From: Hymenobacter sp. YIM 151500-1
Lineage (GTDB): Bacteria > Bacteroidota > Bacteroidia > Cytophagales > Hymenobacteraceae
Direction: 5' to 3'
DNA: 64,000 nt
Assembly: GCF_025979885.1 (NCBI RefSeq)
Contig: NZ_CP110139.1
Location: forward strand, 1,984,001 to 2,048,000
Below the pieces are notes generated by a model. That model made no database searches and was not told the origin of the DNA. It saw only the letters and a program-made list of their open reading frames with translations. Of the stretch, positions 1 through 8,539 are shown in pieces (position 1 is the first letter of the stretch; the number at the start of each line of letters is the position of its first letter). Position numbers and translations under genes: made by a program.

Positions 1-749
1 TCGGCGGAATAGAAGGCGCTGAGTCCGGCCCGCTCCTGGAGGCCAAAAGGCAGCCGCCGCACTAACTGGTTATCGGCCCGGAAGTAGCGCCCTATCATCT
101 CATCATCGGCGTTGTAGACGAAGAAATTGCTGCCGTTCTGGCGGCGCATGATGCGCAGCTTGGCTTCGGCGTACTTCTGCATGGAATACTCGTACCGGTC
201 GAGGTGGTCGGGGGTGATGTTGAGCAGCACCGACACCCAGGGTTGGAACTCGTAGGTATCGTCGAGCTGGAAAGAGCTTAGCTCCAGCACGTAGTACTCG
301 TGCTGGTCTTCGATAATCTGCTCGGCCAGGGAGTAACCCACGTTGCCGGCCAGGCCTACGTTCAGGCCGGCTTCCTTCAGCAAATGGTAGGTGAGCAGCG
401 TAGTGGTGGTTTTGCCGTTGGTGCCCGTAATGCCGATGCACTTGGCCTGGGTGTAGCGCCCCGCCAGCTCGATTTCGGAAATGATGGGCGTGCCTTTCTC
501 GCGCAGGGCTTGAATCACCGGCGCCTTCTCCGGGATGCCAGGGCTTTTCACTACCTCATCGGCTTGCAGGATTTCGGCCAGCGTGTGCTGGTTTTCCTCG
601 AAGCGGATGCCGGCAGCTTGCAGTTTCTGCTGGTATCTCTCCTGAATTGGGCTCTTGTCGGAAACGAAGACGGTGTGGCCCTTGGCCTGGGCCAGCAGCG
701 CCGCCCCTACCCCACTCTCTGCTGCTCCTAAGATGACTATTTTAGACAT
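1..749 (-). CDS. murD: UDP-N-acetylmuramoylalanine-D-glutamate ligase, N-terminal part (runs off the window)
   Basis: Cytoplasmic ATP-dependent ligase that adds D-glutamate to UDP-MurNAc-L-Ala in peptidoglycan precursor synthesis. The visible 249 residues start MSKIVILGAAESG (Rossmann-like UDP-binding domain). They include the Mur-ligase P-loop GITGTNGKTT, the central-domain run LELSSFQLD and NITPDHLDRY, then leave the window before the C-terminal ADP-binding domain. The ATG (complement of 747-749) sits on the edge of a long inverted repeat that separates it from mraY. It is the last visible gene of the minus-strand dcw cluster; ftsW/murG would be expected beyond the edge by analogy with other Bacteroidota. 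Confidence 0.96.
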   Translation of the reverse strand, partial: MSKIVILGAAESGVGAALLAQAKGHTVFVSDKSPIQERYQQKLQAAGIRFEENQHTLAEILQADEVVKSPGIPEKAPVIQALREKGTPIISEIELAGRYTQAKCIGITGTNGKTTTTLLTYHLLKEAGLNVGLAGNVGYSLAEQIIEDQHEYYVLELSSFQLDDTYEFQPWVSVLLNITPDHLDRYEYSMQKYAEAKLRIMRRQNGSNFFVYNADDEMIGRYFRADNQLVRRLPFGLQERAGLSAFYSA

Positions 750-860
750 GAGATTGTGAGACGTGAGAAGTGAGACAGACGACTGAAGATGAGAACAAAG
801 AGTGGCCGACGGTCAGGCACGAACGACATTCGTCTCACTTCTCATGTCTCACAATCTCAT
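748..860. repeat. Inverted repeat of GTGAGA/TCTCAC words between mraY and murD
   Basis: Arms 748-776 and 832-860 (29 bases each) are reverse complements with one mismatch, separated by 55 bases. The arms consist of reiterated short words such as GTGAGAC and GTGAGAAGTGAGAC. The element fills the mraY-murD gap; its left arm begins within the murD start codon. It could form a large RNA hairpin in the dcw transcript. It has no classical U-run, so a role as terminator is unclear. Confidence 0.8.
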
Positions 861-869
861 GTCTCAGAT

Positions 870-2090
870 TTAGCGCAGTTTCAAGGTTACAAGTGTCAAC
901 ACTGCCAGCATAATGCCTACAATCCAGAACCGCGACACGATTTTGGACTCGTGGTAGCCGAGCTTCTGGTAGTGATGGTGCAAAGGCGACATGCGCAGCA
1001 ACCGGCGGCCTTCGCCATACTTGCGCCTGGTGTATTTAAAGTATCCCACCTGCACCATCACCGAGAGGTTTTCAACTACAAAAACCCCGCATAATATCGG
1101 TATCAATAGCTCCTTGCGTACAATGAGAGCCAGCACAGTAATGATGCCGCCCAGCGCCAACGACCCCGTGTCGCCCATGAACACCTGGGCGGGATAGGAA
1201 TTGTACCACAGAAAGCCCACGCAGGCCCCCACGAAGGCCGTGCAGAAAATAACCAGCTCCCCGGAATTCGGGATAAACATGATATCAAGGTAATCGGCCA
1301 GTAGGGCATTGCCGCTTACGAAGGCGAAAATGGCCAGCGTGCTGCCGATAATGGCCGAGGTGCCCGCCGCCAGCCCGTCGAGGCCATCGGTGATGTTGGC
1401 CCCATTGCTGATGGCCGTGACGAGAAAAATGACGATGGGGATGTAGAAGAAGGCGTAGTACTCATTAAAAAACTCGCCGGCCGTGGCAAACAGGTCGCCG
1501 TAGTTCAACTCGTTGTTTTTGAGGAAGGGCACTGTCGTAATCATCAGCTTCACATCCTGATACACGGTGCTGGCGTCCACGGCTGAGAATGTACCGTCGG
1601 CTAGGGCGTACTGACGCACGGTTACGTCGTTGGAGAAGAACAGCACCCAGCCCACCGTGAGGCCCAGGCCCACCTGGCCCAGCACCTTGAAGCGGCCGGC
1701 CAGCCCCTCCTTGTCCTTCTTTACTACTTTGATGTAGTCATCAATAAAGCCAATCAGTCCCAGCCACACGGTGCTAAGCAGCATGAGCACAATGTAGATG
1801 TTGTCGAGCTTGGCAAACAGCAGCACCGGCACCAGGATGGCCAGCAGAATAATCAGCCCGCCCATGGTGGGCGTGCCCTTCTTCTCCAGCTGCCCCTGCA
1901 AGCCCAGGTCGCGCACCGTCTCCCCGATTTGCAGGCGCTGGAGCTTCTGAATCAGGGGCTTGCCGAAGAACTGGGCAATGATGAGCGAGGTAACTACTGC
2001 CAGCGCCGCCCGAAACGAAATGTACTGGAACACCCCCGTGCCCGGTACATGATGTACTTTATCGAGGTAATTAAAAATGTAATACAGCAT
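870..2090 (-). CDS. mraY: Phospho-N-acetylmuramoyl-pentapeptide transferase
   Basis: Integral membrane enzyme that transfers phospho-MurNAc-pentapeptide to undecaprenyl phosphate, giving lipid I. The 406 residues contain about ten hydrophobic segments and the family signatures KKGTPTMGG (about 71-79), FIDDYIK with the catalytic aspartates, [25 protein letters not shown] and the C-terminal histidine run [10 protein letters not shown]. The length is somewhat above the usual 360 because of an insertion around residues 165-215, as is common in Bacteroidota. It lies between murE and murD in the same direction, as expected in the dcw cluster. Confidence 0.97.
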   Translation of the reverse strand: MLYYIFNYLDKVHHVPGTGVFQYISFRAALAVVTSLIIAQFFGKPLIQKLQRLQIGETVRDLGLQGQLEKKGTPTMGGLIILLAILVPVLLFAKLDNIYIVLMLLSTVWLGLIGFIDDYIKVVKKDKEGLAGRFKVLGQVGLGLTVGWVLFFSNDVTVRQYALADGTFSAVDASTVYQDVKLMITTVPFLKNNELNYGDLFATAGEFFNEYYAFFYIPIVIFLVTAISNGANITDGLDGLAAGTSAIIGSTLAIFAFVSGNALLADYLDIMFIPNSGELVIFCTAFVGACVGFLWYNSYPAQVFMGDTGSLALGGIITVLALIVRKELLIPILCGVFVVENLSVMVQVGYFKYTRRKYGEGRRLLRMSPLHHHYQKLGYHESKIVSRFWIVGIMLAVLTLVTLKLR

Positions 2091-2199
2091 GTTGCAAGGG
2101 TCAGCAGTTGGAGGTCAGCAGGTGTCCAGGCTGCAAAGGTTTAGGATTTTTGGGGGAGGTCCAAGGTTATGTTTATGCAGATTTTGTGTATTCGGCTGA

Positions 2200-2315
2200 G
2201 AATCGCGGATTAAACGGATTATTCAGATTTCGCGGATTTTGGTAATTAAAGCAGCGTTATGGGATGCCGTAATCGAAATCCGCGAAATCTGAGTAATCCG
2301 TTTAATCCGCGATTC
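2200..2315. repeat. 41-bp-arm inverted repeat abutting the murE stop codon
   Basis: Arms 2200-2240 and 2275-2315 match as reverse complements at 39 of 41 positions. They are made of iterated ATCCGCG / GATTTCGCGGATT words. The right arm overlaps the murE stop (TGA, complement of 2314-2316). The element lies between mraY and murE. A shorter element of related wording is found at 23693-23819. Such reiterated CGCGGATT/TTAATCCG words look like a dispersed repeat family; copies outside this window cannot be seen. Confidence 0.82.
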
Positions 2316-3789
2316 ACTTACCCAGCATGTCGAACATTTCCTGTACTACCTGCTTGTCGTCAAAATCAGTTTTCACGCCCTTGATTTCCTGGTAGGCTTC
2401 GTGGCCTTTGCCGGCTACCAGCACAATGTCGCCGGGCTGGGCCAAGGCAATGGCAGTTTTGATGGCCTCGCGCCGGTCGGGGATAGTAAGCACCTTGCCC
2501 TGGTCGGCGGCGGGCACGCCGGCCTGCATCTGGGCCAGAATGTCGGTGGGGTCCTCGAAGCGGGGGTTGTCGGAAGTCAGCACGGCGCGGCTGGACAGCT
2601 GGGCGGCTAGCTTGGCCATAACCGGGCGCTTGGCGGCGTCGCGGTTGCCGCCGCAGCCCACCACGGTAATCACCTGCTGGCTGGGCTGGCGAATGTCGGC
2701 AATGGTCTGGAGCACGTTTTCGAGGGCGTCGGGGGTGTGGGCGTAGTCCACGATGCCCGTAATGCGGCCCTTCCCGGACACCACCGGCTCAAACCGACCG
2801 GGGGCCGACGTGAGGCCCGACAGCACGGTGAGCACCTCGGTGGGGTCTTCACCCAGTAGCACGGCTGCCCCGTAGATGGCCAGCAGGTTGTAGGCGTTGA
2901 ACACCCCGATGAGCCGAAACTGCACCTCGCGGCCGTCTACCTCCAGGTGCAGGCCGTGCACGGCATTTTCGATGAGGCGGGCCCGGAACGTGGCCGCTCC
3001 GCGCAGGGAGTAGGTTTCGCGGCGGCCCACCACGTTTTGCAGCATCACCTGCCCGCGCTTATCGTCGGCGTTGGTGAGGGCAAAGGCCGACTTCGGCAGC
3101 TGGTCGAAGAAGCCTTTTTTGGCCTTGATGTACGCATCAAAAGTGCCGTGGTAGTCGAGGTGGTCGTGGGAAAGGTTGGTGAAGATGCCGCCCGCAAAGT
3201 GCAGGCCCGTAATGCGGTGCTGCACCACCGAGTGGGAGCTGACTTCCATAAACACGTGGGTGCAACCGGCCTTGAGCATGCGAGCCAGCAACTCGTTCAG
3301 CCGAATGGCGTCGGGCGTGGTGTGGGTGGCCGGCAGTACCTCCTCGTCAATCTGGTTCTGCACCGTGCTCAGCAGCCCGCACCGGTAGCCCAGCTCCCGG
3401 AACAGCTTGTGCAGCATGGTGGCGCAGGTGGTTTTGCCGTTGGTGCCCGTCACGCCCACCAGCCGGAGGCGGCGGGAAGGCTGGCCGTAGAACTCCGCCG
3501 CCATGCGGGCCATGGCCTCGGCCGAGTCGGGCACCTGCACATAGGTGGTGGCGGGGCTCAGCTCGGCGGGCAGGTCTTCGCAGACCACCGCGGCGGCGCC
3601 CTGCTCCACCGCCTTCGGAATGAACTGATGGCCGTCGGTGGCGGTGCCGCGCAGGGCGAAGAACACGGCGCCCGGCCCAGCCTGCCGGGAATCCAGCGTG
3701 AGGCTGGTAATGGACGCGTCGGCGGGGCCGTGCTGAGCCCGCACGGCAATGGCAGTGGTGAGGGCGGAGAGGGGAAACTGGATGTCCAA
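2314..3789 (-). CDS. murE: UDP-N-acetylmuramoyl-tripeptide synthetase (meso-diaminopimelate adding)
   Basis: Cytoplasmic Mur ligase that adds the third stem-peptide residue. The 491 residues show the N-terminal Mur domain (LDSRQAGPG, about 33-40), the ATP-binding P-loop GVTGTNGKTT (112-121), the THTTPD motif, the carbamoylated-lysine region IKAKKGFFDQL and, in the C-terminal domain, SDNPRFEDP. DNPR is the family signature for meso-diaminopimelate rather than lysine, so the cell wall is predicted to be DAP-type. The gene lies between the PBP and mraY; a 60-base gap with CGCAGTG repeats separates it from the PBP. Confidence 0.97.
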   Translation of the reverse strand: MDIQFPLSALTTAIAVRAQHGPADASITSLTLDSRQAGPGAVFFALRGTATDGHQFIPKAVEQGAAAVVCEDLPAELSPATTYVQVPDSAEAMARMAAEFYGQPSRRLRLVGVTGTNGKTTCATMLHKLFRELGYRCGLLSTVQNQIDEEVLPATHTTPDAIRLNELLARMLKAGCTHVFMEVSSHSVVQHRITGLHFAGGIFTNLSHDHLDYHGTFDAYIKAKKGFFDQLPKSAFALTNADDKRGQVMLQNVVGRRETYSLRGAATFRARLIENAVHGLHLEVDGREVQFRLIGVFNAYNLLAIYGAAVLLGEDPTEVLTVLSGLTSAPGRFEPVVSGKGRITGIVDYAHTPDALENVLQTIADIRQPSQQVITVVGCGGNRDAAKRPVMAKLAAQLSSRAVLTSDNPRFEDPTDILAQMQAGVPAADQGKVLTIPDRREAIKTAIALAQPGDIVLVAGKGHEAYQEIKGVKTDFDDKQVVQEMFDMLGK

Positions 3790-3800
3790 GGTGGGTTTCT

Positions 3801-3840
3801 CGCAGTGTTGCGCAGTGAAAAGGCGCAGTGTTTCGCAGTG
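3801..3840. repeat. Four direct CGCAGTG copies between PBP and murE
   Basis: CGCAGTG occurs at 3801, 3811, 3824 and 3834 in the short gap between the PBP stop (3850) and the murE start (3789). The word is repeated with 10-13 base spacing, so it faces similar sides of the helix. It may be a degenerate dispersed repeat like the others in this cluster, or a binding site. No function is demonstrated. Confidence 0.6.
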
Positions 3841-3849
3841 TTCTAACGG

Positions 3850-6162
3850 TCAGGCTTTGGGCTTGGCCTTGGTTACGACGGCAGCCGAGTTGGGCGCGGC
3901 AGCTTTGGCAGCTGGCTTTTTGGGGCCGGAAGCCCCGGTTTCGGCCGGGGCTGGCGGGCCAGCGGGCTTCGGAGTGCGGCCATCAGCCAGGGTGGCCAGG
4001 CCGGGCGCGGGTGGGGCAGCCGGCACGGGGGCGGCGAGGCGGCCGCCGATGGGCTCCAGCTGCAACACCACCGTAGTGCCGCGCCGCACGGCCGAGCCGG
4101 CGGCTACCGATTGGGTTTTGACCCGGCCCGTACCCAGGGCGCGCACCCGCAGGCCGCGGTTTTCGAGCAGGAACAAGGCGTCGCGCAGGGTGAGGCCCTG
4201 CACGTTGGGCACCCGGCCGGGGCGCACGGGCATGGGGCGCAGGTTCAGGCTTTCGGCGTCGGAGTCGGCGGGCTGGGTGCGCACCCAGTCATCGGTGCCG
4301 GTGGCGCCGGTGTGGGTCACGCCCAGCTTGCTGAACACCAGGCTCAGCTCGTCCTGCATCCCGGCCTGCACCCGCGGCACCCTGGACTTGCGCACCGGGG
4401 CGCGGGCCAGCAGGGGGCGCTGCGAGGCGGCGTCGCGGGCCATGGCTTTGTCGGCCAGCTCCCGGAACACGGGCGCGGCCACGTCGGCGCCGTAGATGCG
4501 GCCATTCTTGGGCGAGTCTACCACCACAATGCAGGAGTACTTGGGGTTGTCGGCCGGGAAGTAGCCGCAGAAGCTGGTGGAATACACCTTGGTATAGGCG
4601 CCGTTCTTGAACTTCCAGGCCGTGCCGGTTTTGCCCGCCATCAGGTAGTCGGTGGTGCGGATGCCGCGGGCCGTGCCGTGCTCCACCACGCCCTCCATCA
4701 TGGCTTTTACCTTGCGCAGCGTCTCGTCGGAGCAGATTTTGGGGTTGAGTACCTGGGCCTCAAACCGCTCCAGCACCTTGTCGGCCTGCTTGATTTCCTT
4801 CACGATGATGGGCTGAATCTTTACTCCGTTGTTGGCCACGGCGTTGTAGAAAGCCAGGGTTTGCAGGGGCGCCAGCTTCAGCTCGTAGCCGATGCTCATG
4901 GTGGTGAGCGAAGTGCGGCTCCAGCTTCGGTCGGTGGGGTCTTTGATGTAGGGCCGCGCCTCCCCGGCCATCTGGAAGCCCAGGGGTTTGTCGAGCCCAA
5001 ACTTCTTCAGATAATCAGTGTACTTCTCGGGCGCCTTGTTGAACACCCGGTCCGTGAGCTTGGCCACCCCAATGTTCGACGACTTCTCGAACACTTGCTG
5101 CAAGGTAATACGCCCGTACGGGTGCGAGTCGGTCTTGACGGCCCCGCCGATGCGCATGGAGCCGGTGTTGCCGGTGTTGATGGTGTCGGTCAGCTCCAGG
5201 TCGGGGTCTTCCTCAAACGCCGCCATCATGGAGGCCAGCTTGAAGGTAGAGCCCGGCTCGGTGCGGCCCTGGTCGGCAATGGCGTAGTTGTAGTCTTCGC
5301 GGTACACGCCCTCGGCTACCTTGCCCAGGTTGGCCACGGCCTTGATTTCGCCGGTTTTCACCTCCATCAGAATCACTGTGCCGTACTGGGCGTTGTTGTC
5401 CAGCAGCGACTTGTACAAGGCGTTTTCGGCCACGTCCTGGAGGTTGATGTCGAGAGTGGTTTTGATGTCGTAGCCCGGCTGGGGCTTGACCTCGGTGCCG
5501 TCGTAGATGGGCTTGTTGCCGCCGGGCAGGCGCTCAAACAGGGCCTCGCCGTCCTTGCCGGCCAGGTGGCGGTTGAAGGTAAATTCCAGCCCCGCCCCGT
5601 TCTTGTCCTCATTCACGAAGCCAATGGTGCGCTGGGCTAGCCCCCCGAAGGGCCGGAACCGCTTATCTACTTTCTCGAAGATGACCCCGCCCTTGTTCTT
5701 ACCGGCCCGGAAGATGGGCCACTGGGCCAGCTCCTTCTTCTCCTGATAATTGATTTGCCGGGAGTTTAGGCGAACATAGCGTGATTTTTTTTCTCTTGCC
5801 TCGTTAAGTCTGGTGAGATAGTCTAGCTTGGTCCGGTCACCGAAAAAACGGGACAGCATTAGCGCCAATGAATCAGCTTTCTGCTCAAATAGAGCTTCAC
5901 TCACCACGCTCGGGTCCCAGGCCACCCGGTAGAAGGGCAGCGAGGTGGCCATGATGCTTTCGTTGTCGGAGAAGATGTTGCCGCGGGTAGCAAACACCGG
6001 CTGGTACACGATGCGGCGCTCCTGCTCCAGGGCGCTCCACTTGGCGCCTTCCTTGAACTGGATGTGGGCAATGCGCCACACCACGGCGCACGAAAACAGG
6101 CACACGCCCAGAAACGCCAGGCGGACGCGGGTAACAATGCTCTTTTTAACGTTTCCTTTCAT
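3850..6162 (-). CDS. ftsI: Division transpeptidase (FtsI/PBP2B class B penicillin-binding protein) with PASTA domain
   Basis: Class B penicillin-binding protein that cross-links septal peptidoglycan. The 770 residues have a short cytoplasmic start, one membrane anchor (about 12-34), the PBP dimerisation domain (about 55-230) and the transpeptidase domain with the three active-site motifs: STFK (Ser305, Lys308), SSN (361-363) and KTGT (511-514). A single PASTA domain follows (about 646-703), then a Pro/Ala/Lys-rich tail (705-770). The ATG overlaps the 3' end of the ftsL-like gene by 17 bases, implying coupled translation. PASTA on the division PBP is usual in Bacteroidota. Confidence 0.95.
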   Translation of the reverse strand: MKGNVKKSIVTRVRLAFLGVCLFSCAVVWRIAHIQFKEGAKWSALEQERRIVYQPVFATRGNIFSDNESIMATSLPFYRVAWDPSVVSEALFEQKADSLALMLSRFFGDRTKLDYLTRLNEAREKKSRYVRLNSRQINYQEKKELAQWPIFRAGKNKGGVIFEKVDKRFRPFGGLAQRTIGFVNEDKNGAGLEFTFNRHLAGKDGEALFERLPGGNKPIYDGTEVKPQPGYDIKTTLDINLQDVAENALYKSLLDNNAQYGTVILMEVKTGEIKAVANLGKVAEGVYREDYNYAIADQGRTEPGSTFKLASMMAAFEEDPDLELTDTINTGNTGSMRIGGAVKTDSHPYGRITLQQVFEKSSNIGVAKLTDRVFNKAPEKYTDYLKKFGLDKPLGFQMAGEARPYIKDPTDRSWSRTSLTTMSIGYELKLAPLQTLAFYNAVANNGVKIQPIIVKEIKQADKVLERFEAQVLNPKICSDETLRKVKAMMEGVVEHGTARGIRTTDYLMAGKTGTAWKFKNGAYTKVYSTSFCGYFPADNPKYSCIVVVDSPKNGRIYGADVAAPVFRELADKAMARDAASQRPLLARAPVRKSRVPRVQAGMQDELSLVFSKLGVTHTGATGTDDWVRTQPADSDAESLNLRPMPVRPGRVPNVQGLTLRDALFLLENRGLRVRALGTGRVKTQSVAAGSAVRRGTTVVLQLEPIGGRLAAPVPAAPPAPGLATLADGRTPKPAGPPAPAETGASGPKKPAAKAAAPNSAAVVTKAKPKA

Positions 6163-6886
6163 TGCGGCGCGGGGCTGAACGATTGGAAGATGCGGCTTGC
6201 GTGGTTTCGGGTACGGCTGGCTCCCCGTTCACGTCGGTGCCGATGGGCACGGGCGGAGCGCCCACCTCAATGGAGTCGGACAGGGCCGGGCCGGCGGCGC
6301 GGCGCAGGGAGTCGGCTTTAGCGCGGGCTATCATGGCCGCCACCGAGTCGGCGGTCAGCACGGGCATGCGGTCCAGCTCGGCCTCGTCGAGGCGGCCGGC
6401 GGGCACCGTAATGCGGAAGGGCGGCGAGGAGCTTTCCACCAACCCGTAGGCCGCCACCTTGCGGGCCACCTCGCTCTGCTTGCTAGCCTCCATGTAGTCC
6501 GATTTCAGGGTGGTATAGTCGGCGCGCAGGTCTTCGGTTTCCAGCTTCAGCTTCTGAATGCTGCGGTTCATGCGCGTGGCGTAGTGCGTGTTGCCGATGT
6601 AGACCAGCGTCAGAAACATGATAAACAGCAGGTAGGGCAGAAACCGCACCGGCAGCCCCTCCCGAAACAGCCCATCTACCCGCGTGGCCCGCTCCAGCAC
6701 CGAAAACACGCTCCAGGTGCTGCGCTTCGGCGGGGCCTGCCGGGGCTCCCGCGGTGGCTTGGGCGCCGGCTGCGGGGCTGGTTCCGGCTGGGGCGCGGCT
6801 ACGGGCTCCACGGCTACGGGCGCAGCTTCGCGGGGCACGTTGGCGCGGGGCGGGTTGGCAGCTGGTTTTACTGTATTGAGAGCCAC
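6146..6886 (-). CDS. ftsL: FtsL-like single-pass division protein
   Basis: By position (rsmH - this gene - ftsI) and architecture this is the FtsL-like partner of the divisome. The 246-residue product begins at GTG (complement of 6884-6886). It has a Pro/Ala-rich cytoplasmic region (about 5-55), one membrane segment RFLPYLLFIMFLTLVYIG (81-98), a periplasmic coiled coil (about 104-145, RMNRSIQKLKLETEDLRADY) and a variable tail. A longer frame upstream to 7000 passes through an intergenic repeat and encodes nothing plausible, so the GTG is preferred. FtsL proteins are short and poorly conserved; the assignment rests on context. Confidence 0.8.
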   Translation of the reverse strand: MALNTVKPAANPPRANVPREAAPVAVEPVAAPQPEPAPQPAPKPPREPRQAPPKRSTWSVFSVLERATRVDGLFREGLPVRFLPYLLFIMFLTLVYIGNTHYATRMNRSIQKLKLETEDLRADYTTLKSDYMEASKQSEVARKVAAYGLVESSSPPFRITVPAGRLDEAELDRMPVLTADSVAAMIARAKADSLRRAAGPALSDSIEVGAPPVPIGTDVNGEPAVPETTQAASSNRSAPRRNERKR

Positions 6887-6893
6887 TGTCTTT

Positions 6894-7048
6894 GAATTAA
6901 TAAGTAGTAATTGATAATTAATAATGAGGTGCTGACCGCCCCAGCACGGATTCTGGCAGCACACGGCCGCGTCGTCCGGCTTGGGGCCGGGCGCTGGCAC
7001 TGCTGAACACAGGAGAGGCCGTAGTTCTTCATTACTAATTATTAATTC
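6894..7048. repeat. AT-rich inverted repeat overlapping the rsmH stop
   Basis: Arms 6894-6911 and 7031-7048 are reverse complements at 17 of 18 positions. The right arm is ATTACTAATTATTAATTC and contains the rsmH stop codon (complement of 7042-7044). Exactly the same 18-mer recurs at 22057-22074, over the crtI stop codon. The element strongly contrasts in base composition with its GC-rich neighbours. Confidence 0.8.
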
Positions 7049-7977
7049 TTCATTGCGATGCGCAGCTTCGCCGAACGGGCGCGGCTGTTCAGGGCTACTT
7101 CCTCGGCCGTGGCTTCGATGGGCTTGCGAGTAAGCACCTCGAAGGGCAGGCTGGTGCGGCCAAACAGGTCTTTTTCGGCCTCGCCGTAGAACTTGCCCTT
7201 GGCCAGGAAGTTCTTCACCAGCCGGTCCTCCAGGGAGTGGTAGCTCATCACCACCAGTCGCCCACCGGGGCGCAGCACCTGGGCCGTCTGCTCCAGCATC
7301 TGCTGCAAGGCCGCCATTTCATCGTTGGCCTCAATGCGCAGGGCCTGGAATACCTGGGCCAGATACTTGTTTTCCTTGCCGCGGGGCGTGCACGGAGCAA
7401 TGGCCTTTTTCAGGGCCGCAATAGTGGTAATGTTCTGCCCGCGCCGGCTAGAAACTACCGTAGCGGCTAGGGTGCGGGCATTGGTTACTTCCCCGTACAT
7501 GCCGAAAATGCGGTGCAAATCGGCTTCGGAATATTCGTTGATGATGTCGGCGGCCGAGGTACCGCCCTCGTCCGGGTTCATGCGCATGTCCAGGGGCCCG
7601 TCGAAGCGGGTGCTGAAGCCGCGCTCCGGCGTATCAAACTGGTGCGAGGAAACTCCCAAATCAGCCAGCAGCCCGTCTACGGGCAGGGCGCCGCGGCGGT
7701 CCAGCTCCTGGTGCAGGTTTCGGAAGTTGCTGCGGATGAAGGTAAACTCCGGCCGGGCCAGCTTGTGGGCCTCCCGCTCGGCGTCGGCATCCTGGTCGAA
7801 GCTGTAGAGGTGGCCCTGCGGCCCCAGCCGCTCCAGAATGCGGGCCGAGTGCCCGCCCCCACCGAAGGTGACGTCCACGTAGCGGCCGTCGGGGCGCAGG
7901 TCCAGGGCCTCCAGACACTCCCGTAGCATTACGGGGCGGTGGTAGGCGGTGTCGTTGTCGTAGCTGGGGGCACTCAT
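7042..7977 (-). CDS. rsmH: 16S rRNA (cytosine-1402-N4)-methyltransferase
   Basis: SAM-dependent methyltransferase (formerly MraW) that makes m4C1402 in the ribosomal P site. The 311 residues contain YHRPVMLRECLEAL at the start, the SAM-binding loop VDVTFGGGGHSARIL (about 34-48), FDQDADA, DGLLADLGVSSHQFD (about 103-117), ERGFSTRFDGPLDMRM and the C-terminal MSYHSLEDRLVKNF. Length and motifs are standard. The start overlaps the mraZ stop by 4 bases (ATGA), so it is translationally coupled to mraZ. Confidence 0.97.
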   Translation of the reverse strand: MSAPSYDNDTAYHRPVMLRECLEALDLRPDGRYVDVTFGGGGHSARILERLGPQGHLYSFDQDADAEREAHKLARPEFTFIRSNFRNLHQELDRRGALPVDGLLADLGVSSHQFDTPERGFSTRFDGPLDMRMNPDEGGTSAADIINEYSEADLHRIFGMYGEVTNARTLAATVVSSRRGQNITTIAALKKAIAPCTPRGKENKYLAQVFQALRIEANDEMAALQQMLEQTAQVLRPGGRLVVMSYHSLEDRLVKNFLAKGKFYGEAEKDLFGRTSLPFEVLTRKPIEATAEEVALNSRARSAKLRIAMKN

Positions 7978-8450
7978 GCGGCCAGGGGGCTGCCGGGCCC
8001 AGGTTCGGTGGTCAGGAATTTTTGGGCCAGCTTCGAGAAGCTTTGCTGGTCTTTGATAAGGAAGTCGTCGTAGCGGGCGGGGTCCCAGATTTCGCAGCGG
8101 TTGCCCAGCCCCACGATAATGGCTTCCTTCTCGATGCCGGCGTAGCGGCGCATGGAGCCCGGCAGCATAAACCGCCCGATGGTATCCAGCTCCACCTCCG
8201 TCATGCCCCGGAAAAAGTTGCGCTGAAACTGTCGATACTCCTCATTAAACTCGTCCAGCGCCATTACCTTCTCATGAATCACCCGCCACGCAGCCCGCGG
8301 GTACAGCACCAGGCAGGGCTCAAACCCGCGCACCAGCACCAGCTGGTTGCCCGAAGCTTCGGGCAGGTTGGCCTTCACCTTCACCGGCAGCACCAGCCGA
8401 CCTTTGGGGTCGAGCTTGCACTCGTATTCGCCGGAGAGCAGCAGGTTCAT
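7974..8450 (-). CDS. mraZ: Transcriptional regulator MraZ
   Basis: First gene of the dcw cluster, a DNA-binding repressor made of two AbrB/SpoVT-like swapped-hairpin halves. The 158 residues start MNLLLSGEYECKLDPKGRLVLP, the family signature; the second half carries ELDTIGRFMLPGSMRRYAGI. An upstream in-frame extension to 8519 would run through the promoter, so the ATG at 8450 is chosen. Three TGGT repeats with exact 10-base period overlap the promoter just upstream, fitting autoregulation as known for MraZ in other bacteria. Confidence 0.95.
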   Translation of the reverse strand: MNLLLSGEYECKLDPKGRLVLPVKVKANLPEASGNQLVLVRGFEPCLVLYPRAAWRVIHEKVMALDEFNEEYRQFQRNFFRGMTEVELDTIGRFMLPGSMRRYAGIEKEAIIVGLGNRCEIWDPARYDDFLIKDQQSFSKLAQKFLTTEPGPGSPLAA

Positions 8451-8485
8451 GGCAGGTGTGGAAAAGACAAGGCAACGGGATATAG

Positions 8486-8515
8486 CAAAAGTACGCATTG
8501 CTACAGAAAAGGCAA
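8486..8515 (-). promoter_or_regulatory. Bacteroidota-type promoter of the dcw cluster
   Basis: On the minus strand the -33 element TTG (8515-8513) is followed by exactly 19 bases and TACTTTTG (8493-8486), a full match to TAnnTTTG. The expected start of transcription is about 30 bases ahead of the mraZ ATG. This is the only good promoter seen for the whole minus-strand cluster. Confidence 0.8.
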
Positions 8516-8538
8516 CCACCTTTTACCATTTTCTACCA
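8513..8538 (-). promoter_or_regulatory. MraZ operator: three TGGT repeats with 10-base period
   Basis: Minus-strand TGGT occurs at 8538-8535, 8528-8525 and 8518-8515, exactly 10 bases apart. MraZ is known to bind tandem TGGG-like boxes of 10-base period upstream of mraZ. The promoter-proximal box reads TGGTTG and includes the -33 TTG itself, so a bound MraZ oligomer would block RNA polymerase directly. Confidence 0.75.
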
Positions 8539-8539
8539 C

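Noticed and set aside
4111..5640. 509-codon plus-strand open frame over the PBP gene
   Set aside because: Antisense to ftsI, whose motifs are complete; the product is His/Gly/Val-rich low-complexity text typical of reverse frames in GC-rich DNA.
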